Source: Actinomortierella ambigua
Lineage: Eukaryota; Mortierellomycota; Mortierellomycetes; Mortierellales; Mortierellaceae
Assembly (NCBI GenBank): GCA_016098155.1
Contig: JAAAJB010000428.1
Span: 5,257 to 28,238, forward strand
Reading direction: 5' to 3'
Length of the DNA stretch: 22,982 nt
Numbering within the stretch: the stretch's first letter is position 1; each line of letters opens with the position of its first letter. A program made the translations under genes and the position numbers. Positions 7,572 to 17,155 of the stretch are shown here, piece after piece. The notes under the pieces are model-generated. The model was not told the DNA's origin, ran no database searches, and saw nothing but the letters and a program-made list of their open reading frames with translations.

Positions 7572-10500
7572 ATGGAGACCGCGGAAGACTCCCATCGCCA
7601 CTCGTATGACAACAATGTCGCCACAACGCAGCAGTCGTCGAGTTTACGTCGTCGCAAAACAGACCAAGGCGCTGTAAGTGGTTTTTTTTCTTGCGTCTGA
7701 CGGCTGGACCAACCGCCTCTTGTGCGTGAGCCTCGTGCTCTTTTTTGTGGTCCACTGGTTTCCATGAGCCGCGACAGAGGATTGCATAACAAGGAAAATA
7801 ACAAGAAAAAACAAAGGACGAAAGGACATGCCTGACAATCGCGTTTCTCTCTCATGATGCCAATGTAGATGAACCCCATTGAGGCAACAGTGACAAAACT
7901 CCTCGTGGCTACCAAACAGCTGCTGGAGGGTCTGACGCTTTGGTCGAACCGAAAGCTGACAGAGGAACAGGTGTCGGACATATTTGTTCAGCTAGCAACA
8001 CAATTCAACCTTGCCAGCCAAGCGTTCCATGAAGTCGGCATTGATACAAGGTAATACAGAAAGGGAGGAAGACAATTGATGAGAAGAGAGCTTTTGTGCT
8101 ATGTAGACTCGGATGCTTGCCACTCTCTGGGTGTGCTTGTACGACTGGACTCTGGAGACTGGAGACTGGAAGGAAAGAAAGAGGAGGGGGGGGAGAGGAT
8201 GTTCATTTTTTCTTTTTTGGCGGGATACCAGAAAGCGCTAGCCTCAGGCTCACTTACAGACCGATCCTGCATCGACGACATTAAAAATAGTGGGCTGGCA
8301 CATATCCCAGATGATCTCAGAAACTGCCTGGAGACTGCTCTCGGTGAAGAACCGTCGCCTAAATCGCTAGACCAATACCTGCCCAGGATCAAGGAAGTCA
8401 TCATCGGCCTGCTCCAGGGACTTCGCGAGAAGCAAAACATCTATCGTCAGCAGCAGGAGTCCAAGACTGCACGTCTGCAAGCGCAGGCACAAGCTGGCCC
8501 CGCCGTCGCTGCTCTGGCTGGCGGCTCGGCGGGACCAACTGGTGCCACATCGCCCAATGGTGGGGGCGGTGCTGCTGCTGCTGTTGCTGCTGCCTCGGCA
8601 AGGACACGGACCACCGGCGGAACCCTCCGCCAGCCCACAACACCACGCATCCCAGACATGGATCCTAGCAAGCCACATGGATTGGGAGGCATGGCGCAGC
8701 CCACGACATATAACAACAATTTTGCGACCAAGGACGAGCCCAGTCATGCCGAGACGCTGGCGTCACTTCGCAAGTCAGACACCATTACCCGTCGAGCATC
8801 ATCACGACGCCATTCTCAACGCTTCTCAACCTTACTGGAACAAAACGCTCCACCCGTGCCAAGGCGTCAAGCCTTCAACGACCCCAACCTCCTATCAGCC
8901 TATCCTACGTCACATCCGTCGACACCTATTGGTAGCCCCTTGGCTCAGAGTACTATCTACGGTGGTCAATTCACACCCATGGCGTCCATGGAGTCGTATC
9001 AGCCGTTCACAGCAACACCTGAGGTGTCCGAACCCAACCACCACCGGGCCTTGGAAGTCAAGTCGCCTTTGTCATCTACCCCATCCGTTACCACAGGAGT
9101 GGCGTCACCCATGACCTCTTCTGGCACACCCCAGCCCGCAGTGGAGGCCAGCTCGGGATTAGGTGTTACACTTGACAGCGGAGAGCCCAAAACACTCGGA
9201 GTCGATGGTGCGGCTAGCCGAGTTGGCTCGATTGAAAGTGTATCCGACGCCGCCTCGGAAGCCCAGGCATCAGTAACTTCGCCTCCAGTTGCCCCGTCGT
9301 TTCCCGTGACGCCTGTGATTGTGGAGCCAATGTGTATGATTCTTTGATCTTGCCACATCCATCAATCTATGGTTCTTTGTCACTTGATTTGTTTTTCTCA
9401 CGCTTATATATTAACCCCTTTTTTTTCATTGTTAATTTTTTCAGCGCAACCGCCTGCAGATAAGACCCTCACACTTTTCTTGCAAGTGGGCAAGAGTGTA
9501 AAGAAGACCAAGTTTGAAGGCGAATTGACACACTCGGCGCTTCGCATGCTCTTCATGGAGAAATTTCAATACAATCCAGGCCAAGAGGATTTCCCAACCA
9601 TCTACGTCAAGGACCCTCAGACCAACATCCACTACGAGCTCGAGTCCCTCGCTGATGTCAAGTCAAACGCCTTCCTGTCGTTGAATGTCGATGGTACGTA
9701 TATGGTCGTTCTACTTTTTATCATCATTCTGCTGTCTTCCTTGCGCATATTACATGCCCTGACTTGAACCAACATTGGCATATCATACTAGATCTGGAAA
9801 ATATTCAGCGCAGGATGGACCAAGGCTTTGCTGCTCTAGCCAAAGAGCTTCATGATATTAAGAAGACCCAAGAAGCTGCCGAATCTGCTCGGCAAAAGGC
9901 AGCAGCCCAGGCAGCATCTCAGGCAGCAGCTCAAGCCGCCGCCCAAGCCGCCGCCCAAGCAGCGGCTTCACAAGGGTCGGGCTCAGGAGATTCCGTGACA
10001 TCGCCGACGAGTACGACGGCGGGAGCGGGGGCGGCAACGGCGGACGGCGGCCTGTCCTCGCAAATGTTGCGGTCGATGGTGCACAAGGTGATGGCCAAGA
10101 CAAAGTCGACGGCGCAGAGCAAAGTAGCGCTGGAGGATCTGCAAGCACAACATGACGAGGTGCAGAATCTGCGACGGGATTTGGGGGTGGTGCGTCAAGT
10201 GTACACCGAGTTTCAGCATGAGACCAAGTCGATGTTGGGCAATTTGGCGAGTGCGACGAGCCAGATGCGCAAGCAGCTGCAAGAGGCACCGGCGTCGACG
10301 CGGATCTTTATCGAGAATGGCAAGATGAAGCTGGACCAAAAATCCGAGTCGCTGACCAACAAGGTCGAGGATCTGCAGGATGTCGTGGATGACATGAAGG
10401 TGACGGTCACGCAGCGTCGCGGCCGACCGAGCGAGAGCTCGTTGCTGTTTGTCGAGAAGCAGTTGGTCGATATCACGACGGAGATTGAGGAGCTCTCGGA

Positions 10501-11212
10501 TTTCATCCAGACGATCCGTCCCTCGTGGAAGAAGACGTGGGAGGCCGAGCTGCAGACGATTGTCAAGGAGCAAATGTTCCTGAAGGAGCAAGAGGCGCTG
10601 TTGGAGGATCTCAAGGAAGACCGTGCATCGATTGTGCAGACGCTGGGCAACCTCACAAAGTTGCTCGAGTTGCAGTCCAAGACGGGCATTACCAAATCCA
10701 ACTCGGGCATTATGTTCCATGTGCCCGTGGTCGACGAGGGCTTTGAAGGTCTAAAGACGGTGATGGAGGAGGTGCGGATGATTGCACCAGACTCGGACAA
10801 GCGCCTCAAGGCCATGGCGCAGATGGAGAAGCTGCGCCAGATTGACCTGTCGAACCGGATCGATGAGTTTGAGGAGGAGCTGACGTCGTTTGTTGGCAGC
10901 AACAAGCTCCGAAAGACGGGTGGTGCTCAAGAGGTCGAGAGGCAGCGGCAGCAGCGCGACCAGGAGAATCTGCGCGCCATGTTTGGGAGCGAAAAGTCGT
11001 CGCGGAGCAGCGTGAGCGGCGGCGGTGCTGGCGGTGCGGATTCGATCAACGAGGACGTAGCGGCGGCGACAACGACGACGGAGGGGGAGGATGCTGGCGA
11101 GCCTCAGCAGCAGCAAGAGGGCGCTCAGGACATGCCACCTGTCTCCTCGCTAGATGGAGACAATGCTGAAGTAGAAGCTACCTCAGAGGCTGTGCCCGAG
11201 GAAGCTGCATAG
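7572..11212 (+). CDS. BUD6: Bud6/AIP3-family actin and formin regulator
   Basis: Five exons: 7572-7673, 7869-8050, 8291-9333, 9445-9693, 9792-11212. Together they encode 998 aa with consistent phases (0, 2, 1, 1). Bud6/Aip3 binds G-actin and formins at the polarisome and promotes actin-cable nucleation at sites of polarised growth. Exons 2-3 carry the N-terminal conserved block; the exon 2/3 join gives GIDTSGLAHIPDDL, followed by YLPRIKEVIIGLLQGL. Residues about 120-440 are Ser/Pro/Thr-rich and probably disordered. Exon 4 has the conserved AIP3 start LTLFLQVGKSVKKTKFE...YNPGQEDFPTIYVKD. Exon 5 begins with an Ala/Gln repeat and continues as long coiled coil (MVHKVMAKTKS to about residue 900), with an acidic tail. 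The intron 8051-8290 contains a long open frame that could mislead gene prediction: starting the exon at 8291 restores both phase and family sequence. Yeast Bud6 is about 790 aa; the extra length is low-complexity sequence. Confidence 0.85.
8566..8596 (+). repeat. GCT/GTT triplet repeat encoding poly-Ala/Val in BUD6
   Basis: A run of GCT with GTT interruptions encodes AAAAVAAASA in the disordered linker of Bud6. It is a slippage-prone coding microsatellite, and length polymorphism between strains would be expected. Confidence 0.7.
9898..9969 (+). repeat. Ala-Gln coding repeat in BUD6
   Basis: Tandem copies of GCNGCNCARGCN units encode (A)AAQA repeats just ahead of the coiled-coil region of Bud6. 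Codons vary (GCA, GCT, GCC, GCG), so the amino-acid pattern looks maintained rather than being a fresh DNA-level expansion. Confidence 0.75.
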
Positions 11213-11877
11213 GGCATAACCATCGCTAATCAAGACAACAGCAACAAAAAAAAACATCGCTAGGCTCACGTAGCTGAAAGACGGTGCAAAACTCTAAACA
11301 TGAAAGGAGAGAGAGAAAGAGATGGAGAGAGGATGACTGTCGAGTCACAAGAAGATCTTCTATCATGAGATGACAGAGAAGGGTAAAGTGTAGGATTCGG
11401 GGTCTGAAGATCACCAGCTGCATGCGCGTAGAGACACACAGCCGTGTGCGGGTCTGTGCATCTAATGACGGTTGCGTAGAAAGTGAAATTCTGCAGACAC
11501 AGTCCCTACTAGTCAGGAAGGTGGCGTCATGGACGGAGTTGGCAGATCAATGTTGAGACCTCGTATCATGAAGCAAGGGCGCTCAAGTAGACTGGTGCAG
11601 GTGGTATATCTCTCTCCTTCAATAGTACCTCAGCCTCTTGTGGAAGTTGTGGCCGCCTGCAATCCTCGCAAGGTCGATGTCTGCTTGCAGGTCTTTTCAT
11701 AGCTCCACGCGAGTTTGTCCCACTACAAGATTTTCCCCAAAAAAAAAAAAAAAAAAAAAAAAAACGTAATTTATGCTGCAGAAGCGTGATCGCTCTCAAA
11801 GTTTTGTGATGCTTGGCTGGGTCATTCTCAGCACCGCATCCTTGACCTTGGCCTCGACGTGGACGACAGTTTACAAG
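11213..11877. other. BUD6-SNRPB intergenic region, no supported gene
   Basis: Contains the BUD6 3' flank with purine-rich GAGAGAGAAAGAGATGGAGAGA near 11306-11330, then unique sequence and a 26-nt poly(A) tract. No AATAAA was found close to the stop. Open frames on the minus strand (11226-11423 and 11566-11910) show no recognisable protein, and the second reads through the homopolymer. The promoter of SNRPB should lie in its right part. Confidence 0.5.
11739..11764. repeat. 26-nt poly(A) tract
   Basis: An uninterrupted A run about 115 bp upstream of the proposed SNRPB initiation codon. It could act as a poly(dA:dT) promoter element that excludes nucleosomes; this is inference from position and composition. 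Confidence 0.85.
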
Positions 11878-13226
11878 ATGGTAATCAGCTTCCTTCCGAG
11901 ACTGATGCACTGTTCCCTATGCTTCCTCAGTTGGCATGGAATGTTGGACAAACAGGCTGATCAGCAGGCATCTCATGCAACGCCAGACAGCATCAGGAAA
12001 AAAAAAGATCTAATCAGTCAAGCTTTGCATACTACCGACCAAGCGCAATCAAGTTCTGAAGCGAGTCGAAAGGAGGCAAAGGCAACCTTGACGCGCACTA
12101 GTGGACGACGATATGGACTTTGGACAGGCGTTACGTACCACCTCTCTGAACCTGAGGTCAAACATAAAGTGGTGGGACAGTGGACTCTTTGCTGTGCCTG
12201 TTGGACGATGAACTCATGGGCCAACCCGACACAGCGCATCGGATATGCCTTGTATGCAGGAACTGCCAACACTTTGCATCTACTCAACACATATAACACA
12301 CGCCTCACATTTTCATGTCCAGAACAGCAAAACTTCGTGCCAATTAGCAGTTGATCAGACTCTCATGATTGCTTCTTTTATTGTTGTTGCTTCATAGACG
12401 GTCTCCAAAAACTCCAAGATGATGAACCTGATAAACTACAGGCTCCGCATTACCTTGTCAGACTCGCGAGTGCTGACAGGTCATATGTTGGCCTTTGACA
12501 AGCACATGAACCTGGTGCTTTCAGACTGTGAAGAGTTCCGAAAGATCAAACCCAAGACTCAGGGAGCTGCTGAGCGCGAGGAGAAGCGGACGTTGGGCTT
12601 GGTGATTTTGCGAGGAGAGATCATTGTCAGCTTGAGCGTCGACGGACCACCACCACCCAGCGCTGAGGACCAGAAAGCACGCCTGTCAAAGCTTCAGGCT
12701 GGTGCTGGAACGGCTGCACCTGCTGGTCGTGGCATGCCTATTGTCCCTGGCGTTGCTGCCCCAGGATTGACTGGACCCGTTCGTGGCGTCGGAGGACCTG
12801 CACCAGGCATGATGCTGCCTCGTGGTCCTTCTGCTGCTGCACCCCCAATGGCCTATGGCCGTGGCATGCCTCCAGGCATGCCTCCACCCGGATTCCGCCC
12901 CATGGGTGGCGGACCCCCTGGTATGCCTGGCATGCCCCCACCTGGTTTCCGTCCTCCTATGGGCCAGCCTCCAAACCTGCCCCCAGGCTTTCGTCCTCGC
13001 CCTGGCATGCCTGGCCCTCCCCCACCTGGCTTCCCACCTGGTTTCCAGGGCCCTCCTCCAGGGTAATACATTTATGCTGGTTTACGTGATGCTCTGAATA
13101 TCTCAAAACTCTTTGCGCTAACAACAATCTCGAATGGAATACCCTATCCTTTTATTTTTTAATAGATTCCAACCTCCTCCTGGCTTCCGCCCCCCACCTC
13201 CTGGTTTCCGACCACCCCCTCAATAA
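11878..13226 (+). CDS. SNRPB: Small nuclear ribonucleoprotein SmB (Sm core, spliceosome)
   Basis: SmB is a subunit of the heptameric Sm ring on U1, U2, U4 and U5 snRNAs. The main exon 12398-13062 opens right after a TAG acceptor and reads [20 protein letters not shown], then the Sm fold with [16 protein letters not shown] (Sm1) and [19 protein letters not shown] (Sm2). A Pro/Gly/Met-rich tail follows, with repeated PPPGFRP motifs. A 103-nt intron (13063-13165, CTAAC branch) leads to the last exon 13166-13226, ending FRPPPQ. Family members start MTV(S/G)K, so one Met codon is missing. A stop is in frame immediately upstream of 12398, and the only ATG followed by GT within the preceding kilobase is at 11878-11880 (ATG|GTAATC). 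An ATG-only coding exon with a 517-nt intron is therefore proposed. If unspliced, translation could start at 12419 and lose nine conserved residues. The Sm identity is firm; the first exon is tentative. Confidence 0.85.
12850..13220 (+). repeat. Proline-rich PPPGF(R/P)P repeats in the SmB tail
   Basis: At least seven degenerate copies of a motif such as PPPGFRP or PPGMP are encoded here, including three in the last exon, so the final intron interrupts the repeat array. Equivalent PPPGMRP repeats in animal SmB/B' bind GYF- and WW-domain splicing proteins; the same role here is inferred. Confidence 0.75.
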
Positions 13227-13302
13227 GCAGCTGCTTTACCAATATACTCGCGTTGCCAAGAATGCGCTATAGCCCAATTCATTGTACTCTCTTGTCCCTC
13301 AC

Positions 13303-13308
13303 AATAAA
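13303..13308 (+). promoter_or_regulatory. Polyadenylation signal of SNRPB
   Basis: AATAAA lies about 77 nt after the SNRPB stop codon, followed by C/T-rich sequence. Confidence 0.5.
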
Positions 13309-14201
13309 CTGAATCGAAGAAAATATCCACCCCCTCCTCTCCCCCCCCCTTGTACTGGGTACTGCATTCCTGGTCAATGAGGCCTTTTCGTACAATCACG
13401 CTACGAACGAATATGGCAGTGGGGATGTTCGACCCCAATGTCAGTCAATATTAAGAGATTTGGAGTGGATGGGAATCATCTCGTTGCTCTCGCAGATGCA
13501 ACGGTCCCGCCCTTTTTGTTATATTTTTTTGTGCATTTACACAAATGTCTCTTCTCTACCCAACCCATTGATTGACTTGGCTTGATTGCCTTACACCTCT
13601 ATCTCGACGTGCTCGTTGTTCTGAGCGAGGCACCACACACGTTGATTTTTTTTTATCAATTCACCGTGGATTGTCCACTTCTTCATTCCCCTTTGCTTTG
13701 TGCTTTCCTTTGTCCGATCAAGCAGCATTTCGCTCCGGTCTTCATTTTTCGCTACGACACGACGTTCGGGTGCGTGTTGTATATATTTGTTTTTTTTTTC
13801 TTTGTTCTCGCCGCGGTTGACACGCACCCACCACTCTACAACCCCCCAATATTGAGCGTTCTGCAGAGGTGCAGCGCCTTCACTTAGCCCCTCCTTCTAT
13901 AGCGCTCAAAGCGCTTGCAGACCCATATCAATTTCTCCCTATTTAACATCCTGTCGTCTACTCGCCAGCGCTCCATGGGTCAATGGTAAGCGCAAGGGAG
14001 GCACTGGCGAACGGAGAACAGTAAAAAAAAACACGCGCACACACGCACATTAAGCATTTCTACACCAATTGAACTCACTCACGCTCCTTCTCTCTGACAT
14101 AGATCGAGTGACACATCACAGACATAGTATTTCCGCCATCTCACTTCACAGGACACCTCAATACGACATTATTACCCTACCCAACTTCACGCACACCCCA
14201 T
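13309..14201 (+). promoter_or_regulatory. Intergenic region with the promoter and leader of the 876-aa gene
   Basis: No gene is supported. Short open frames around 13572-13887 have poly-Phe from T-runs. TATA-like elements occur at about 13770-13790 (GTATATATTTG) and CTATTTAAC near 13940. A short ATGGGTCAATGG|TAAGC near 13975 looks like a start codon plus splice donor, but no downstream acceptor I tested joins it in phase with the 876-aa frame. It is therefore more likely a three-codon upstream ORF (ATG GGT CAA TGG TAA). The leader just before 14202 is A/C-rich. Confidence 0.4.
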
Positions 14202-16832
14202 ATGCCACTTCATCAGTCCCGAATCCTCACCAGCCCTACCCATGATTGGAAAAGAACTAGCACCTTCGCCACGAACGAGTTGCATCCAGCAACCTCGAAC
14301 GGACTTTTCGCCAAGAGCCTCATCGGCAGCAATGTTCTAGGCACGAATGCCACGTCGTGGTCTCTTGGTCTGGGTATCGAGCTCGATCATATCTTTTCTG
14401 CTGCAGTAAGCGGGTCGCTTCAGGATCAAAATGAGGAGCTTCAGAGTATAGAGGAGCTACCTTCACAGGAACATGAACACGAACAGAGCGATACCTCTTC
14501 TCCGCCTCGTCCACTAAATGAACGCCCACGCGCGTTCCCCTTCACTGGAACGGAGGGCAATGCCACTAGTGTTAGGGAAGATAAAAGTAACGGAGTCTCT
14601 GCCTACGCCGGGCGTGGGAGCGTTCCACCCTCGCCCTCTTTGCGTAGCGTGGCTACGATCCCCGACAGTGCACGGCCGATGGCAGGCTTTAGTGGCCGAA
14701 GACTGTCGTATCCAGTGGCCTCAGTCCTCACTACGGGGCTGGAGCCCTGTTCTACTGAGACCTCTCCACGACCGCTTTCGACGTCTTCGTCGGCCACTAC
14801 CCGCTCAGACCGAATGATGGACCATGCGCGAATCTTCCCTGGACGACTTCGGACGAGCTCCGGTAGTCTAAGGGACGCCTATGCAGGTCGCCACACGCCT
14901 GTTCTCCGCAGCGCCGGCTTTAGTGACGCGGCATCTCCTGCGCTATCTACCTATAGTGGCGGCCGTTGGGGTGCTCGAAGTGGTTCTGTGCCCGGTTCGG
15001 GACCCTCGACCCCGAGAGCGCCAGTCAGTCGTGGAGAAGCTGGGTATATGGGGAAACAAACATTTATCGCCTATAGCAAGAGTTCACCGCGGTCGGCACT
15101 CATGGGATCCATGAATGCTGTCTACAATACTAGCACGAGCTCCAGCCTCAGCTGCCAGGGCAGCCAAAGCGACATCAACATACATGGAGGAGAGGCGGCG
15201 GCGGGAGGCGGGATCTCACGAAAGTTTGGGTCGCTGGATACGATGCAATCCTCTCCATGGATGACCCCGTCCATTCAGCGCGCAGCCAGTGTTCGTACAT
15301 ATGAGAGCGTGGGTTCGAGGCTCCCCCGTCATGGAAGCGCCGGTAGCGTTAGAGGCAGCCCTATGATACCGATGACGCGAGATGCGGCGGCTGCCGAGGA
15401 AGGTCGGTTGGACCAGGAGCTTCGAGCGCTTCGTCGACGATCCATGACGAACGAGATCTACCGTAGTCATTCTGTTGGCTGTCTACCGCATGGGGCCCAC
15501 GGCGGTGGCTCACGATCGTTTGAGGCTTCGGTCCCGGGTTGCAACAGCCCGCCCATGAGAAGAGTGGGTAGAAAGCGCGTGATTTCAAGCCCAAGTATCG
15601 GCTCCATCCGGTCGCTCATGACTCCCATTGTTGGCGGCGGTGGCCAAGGCTTCTTTGGTGGTGCTGACAATGGAAGCAGTAGCTGCCATCAAAGTCTAAC
15701 CCCTCCTAAATCCGACGGTGCCTCTGAGTCGCCTGCACCTTCTTCGGCCTCTCCACCCGGGATTGGCGGAAGCCTTTATCTAAAGCAGTCGTATTCACAG
15801 GCACCTCTCCGAAGAGGGCGCAAAGGCATGCTGCGTTCCGTCTTCTCGACGCCGAGCTTGACGTCTTTTAGACGGTCTGGGTCGTCCTTCAGCCTCAAGA
15901 CAGCACTGTCGGCCATTGTTGGCCCACTTGTCACACCCCCATCGCCAACGCCATCATCGATCTCTACATCGTCTTCCACAGCTTCGGATCTGATCATGTC
16001 TGCGCCGCCAGAGTTTTCGGCCGACCCCATGTCGGCACCCCTGAGTGATAGCATTCCTTTGTCAGCCGAAGAATTGATCCAGGCGGAGCTGTCCGCTATC
16101 GAACTGGAGCGGATCGAGCGCGAACGAGTCGTGGCCGCGGCGGCTACGGCTGCAGCTGCAGCTGCGGCAAGTACCACTCCGGTTTTACAGGCCGTGTCGC
16201 CGAGAGACACGACCATGGAGGAGGCACAGCCACAGGATGGTCTGCTGTTGGGTCCACCGGGGATGGCATCGCCCATGCAGCAGAGTCGTGCCAACTCGGT
16301 CATGTCGACCGATACGGATGCAGTGTCCATCGCCTCCTCCTCCACTCATTCTGCGACGCTTCCGTTCTCTCACCAGTCAAGACCACCACAATCTCATCCA
16401 TCCCAGTCTCCTTTATCACAGTCGCATCCGTTACCACGACCACATCCTCTTCCACGGCACCCAACAAAGCCGTCATCGACCCCTCGCGATGGCGGGGCCG
16501 ACGATTGTGCCAGTATCAGTAGCCATTGGTCGAAGCGAACCATTCAACTGGGTAACCTGAAAAAGATATTGACAAAGCCCTTTGCGTTTGCCAGGGATCA
16601 TCCACTCCAGCGCGGTTCGCCCTTCTCATCGACGGCCAAATCAGCAAAGGGACCAAAGAGCGCCACAGCAGCTGCAGCAACAGCAGCTACGCCAACCATG
16701 ACACCATCCTCGCCGGCACACCCCTCACAGCAAGATGGCAAGAGCTCGGTCCGGTTCCCGACCAAGGACGACATCAGGAAGTTCCAGTGGGACTACCGCC
16801 GCCATGTTAACCCCATGCATGACGATACCTAA
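14202..16832 (+). CDS. Large Ser-rich, mostly disordered protein of unknown function (876 aa)
   Basis: A single uninterrupted frame of 876 codons; the first ATG at 14202 follows an in-frame stop near 14109. The product is rich in Ser, Pro, Arg and Gly with many RSxS/SxS-P-type motifs, typical of phosphorylated scaffold or signalling-adaptor proteins. No catalytic motif, signal peptide or membrane segment is visible. Non-repetitive islands that may be functional are RKGMLRSVFSTPSLTSFRRS, a helical stretch around residues 620-660 (AEELIQAELSAIELERIERE, then poly-Ala), and the C-terminus with TIQLGNLKKILTKPFAFARD and SVRFPTKDDIRKFQWDYRRH. The coherent C-terminus and absence of stops in 2.6 kb make it a real gene. 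It is intronless, unlike most multi-exon neighbours. I recognise no homologue. AATAAA at 16982-16987 is the likely poly(A) signal. Confidence 0.8.
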   Translation: MPLHQSRILTSPTHDWKRTSTFATNELHPATSNGLFAKSLIGSNVLGTNATSWSLGLGIELDHIFSAAVSGSLQDQNEELQSIEELPSQEHEHEQSDTSSPPRPLNERPRAFPFTGTEGNATSVREDKSNGVSAYAGRGSVPPSPSLRSVATIPDSARPMAGFSGRRLSYPVASVLTTGLEPCSTETSPRPLSTSSSATTRSDRMMDHARIFPGRLRTSSGSLRDAYAGRHTPVLRSAGFSDAASPALSTYSGGRWGARSGSVPGSGPSTPRAPVSRGEAGYMGKQTFIAYSKSSPRSALMGSMNAVYNTSTSSSLSCQGSQSDINIHGGEAAAGGGISRKFGSLDTMQSSPWMTPSIQRAASVRTYESVGSRLPRHGSAGSVRGSPMIPMTRDAAAAEEGRLDQELRALRRRSMTNEIYRSHSVGCLPHGAHGGGSRSFEASVPGCNSPPMRRVGRKRVISSPSIGSIRSLMTPIVGGGGQGFFGGADNGSSSCHQSLTPPKSDGASESPAPSSASPPGIGGSLYLKQSYSQAPLRRGRKGMLRSVFSTPSLTSFRRSGSSFSLKTALSAIVGPLVTPPSPTPSSISTSSSTASDLIMSAPPEFSADPMSAPLSDSIPLSAEELIQAELSAIELERIERERVVAAAATAAAAAAASTTPVLQAVSPRDTTMEEAQPQDGLLLGPPGMASPMQQSRANSVMSTDTDAVSIASSSTHSATLPFSHQSRPPQSHPSQSPLSQSHPLPRPHPLPRHPTKPSSTPRDGGADDCASISSHWSKRTIQLGNLKKILTKPFAFARDHPLQRGSPFSSTAKSAKGPKSATAAAATAATPTMTPSSPAHPSQQDGKSSVRFPTKDDIRKFQWDYRRHVNPMHDDT

Positions 16833-16981
16833 GACCTTTTTTTCTTCTTTTTCTTCTTTATCGCTAATGTCCTGTAAGCATTCCTCCTCACCTCCCTGCC
16901 TCCCTCTCTTGTTTTGCATTATCTGTCATATTGCTTGTTGTATTCCACCCCGTGTATTCCCCACGCCACACGAAATCAATG

Positions 16982-16987
16982 AATAAA
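16982..16987 (+). promoter_or_regulatory. Polyadenylation signal of the 876-aa gene
   Basis: AATAAA lies about 150 nt after the TAA at 16830-16832, in A-rich sequence. It is the end of a plus-strand transcript converging on uS13m. Confidence 0.5.
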
Positions 16988-17155
16988 GAGAATGAAAGGA
17001 GTTCGTTGCTCAACCACCAAAAAAAAAACAGAGGTGTGTATGATGGTAAAACGAAAGTATGAGTACATTGAGAATGAATGAAATAGAGTGGCAACAAAAA
17101 GAAAAAAAAGAGAGTTCTAGACACTTGGATATCTTCTATTACGCATCAAGGAGCC

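Noticed and set aside
7272..7981. Overlapping Ser/Leu-rich and Arg/Glu-rich frames before BUD6
   Set aside because: They are artefacts of the pyrimidine-rich promoter and run across BUD6 exon 1 and its intron.
8076..8290. N-terminal part of the 423-codon frame as a separate protein start
   Set aside because: The segment is intronic: joining exon 2 at 8050 to 8291 restores the Bud6 family sequence and phase.
9983..10905. Long minus-strand frames (230-245 codons) opposite BUD6
   Set aside because: They are mirror frames of the GC-rich coiled-coil exon; the plus strand matches a known family.
11773..12354. 193-codon plus-strand frame upstream of SmB
   Set aside because: It has no recognisable protein features, overlaps an equally open minus-strand frame, and lies across the proposed SmB first intron; the frame appears to be chance.
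13975..13985. ATGGGTCAATGGTAAGC as a first coding exon of the 876-aa gene
   Set aside because: None of the nearby acceptors (14102, 14121, 14127, 14151) joins it in phase to the long frame; a four-codon upstream ORF is the simpler reading.
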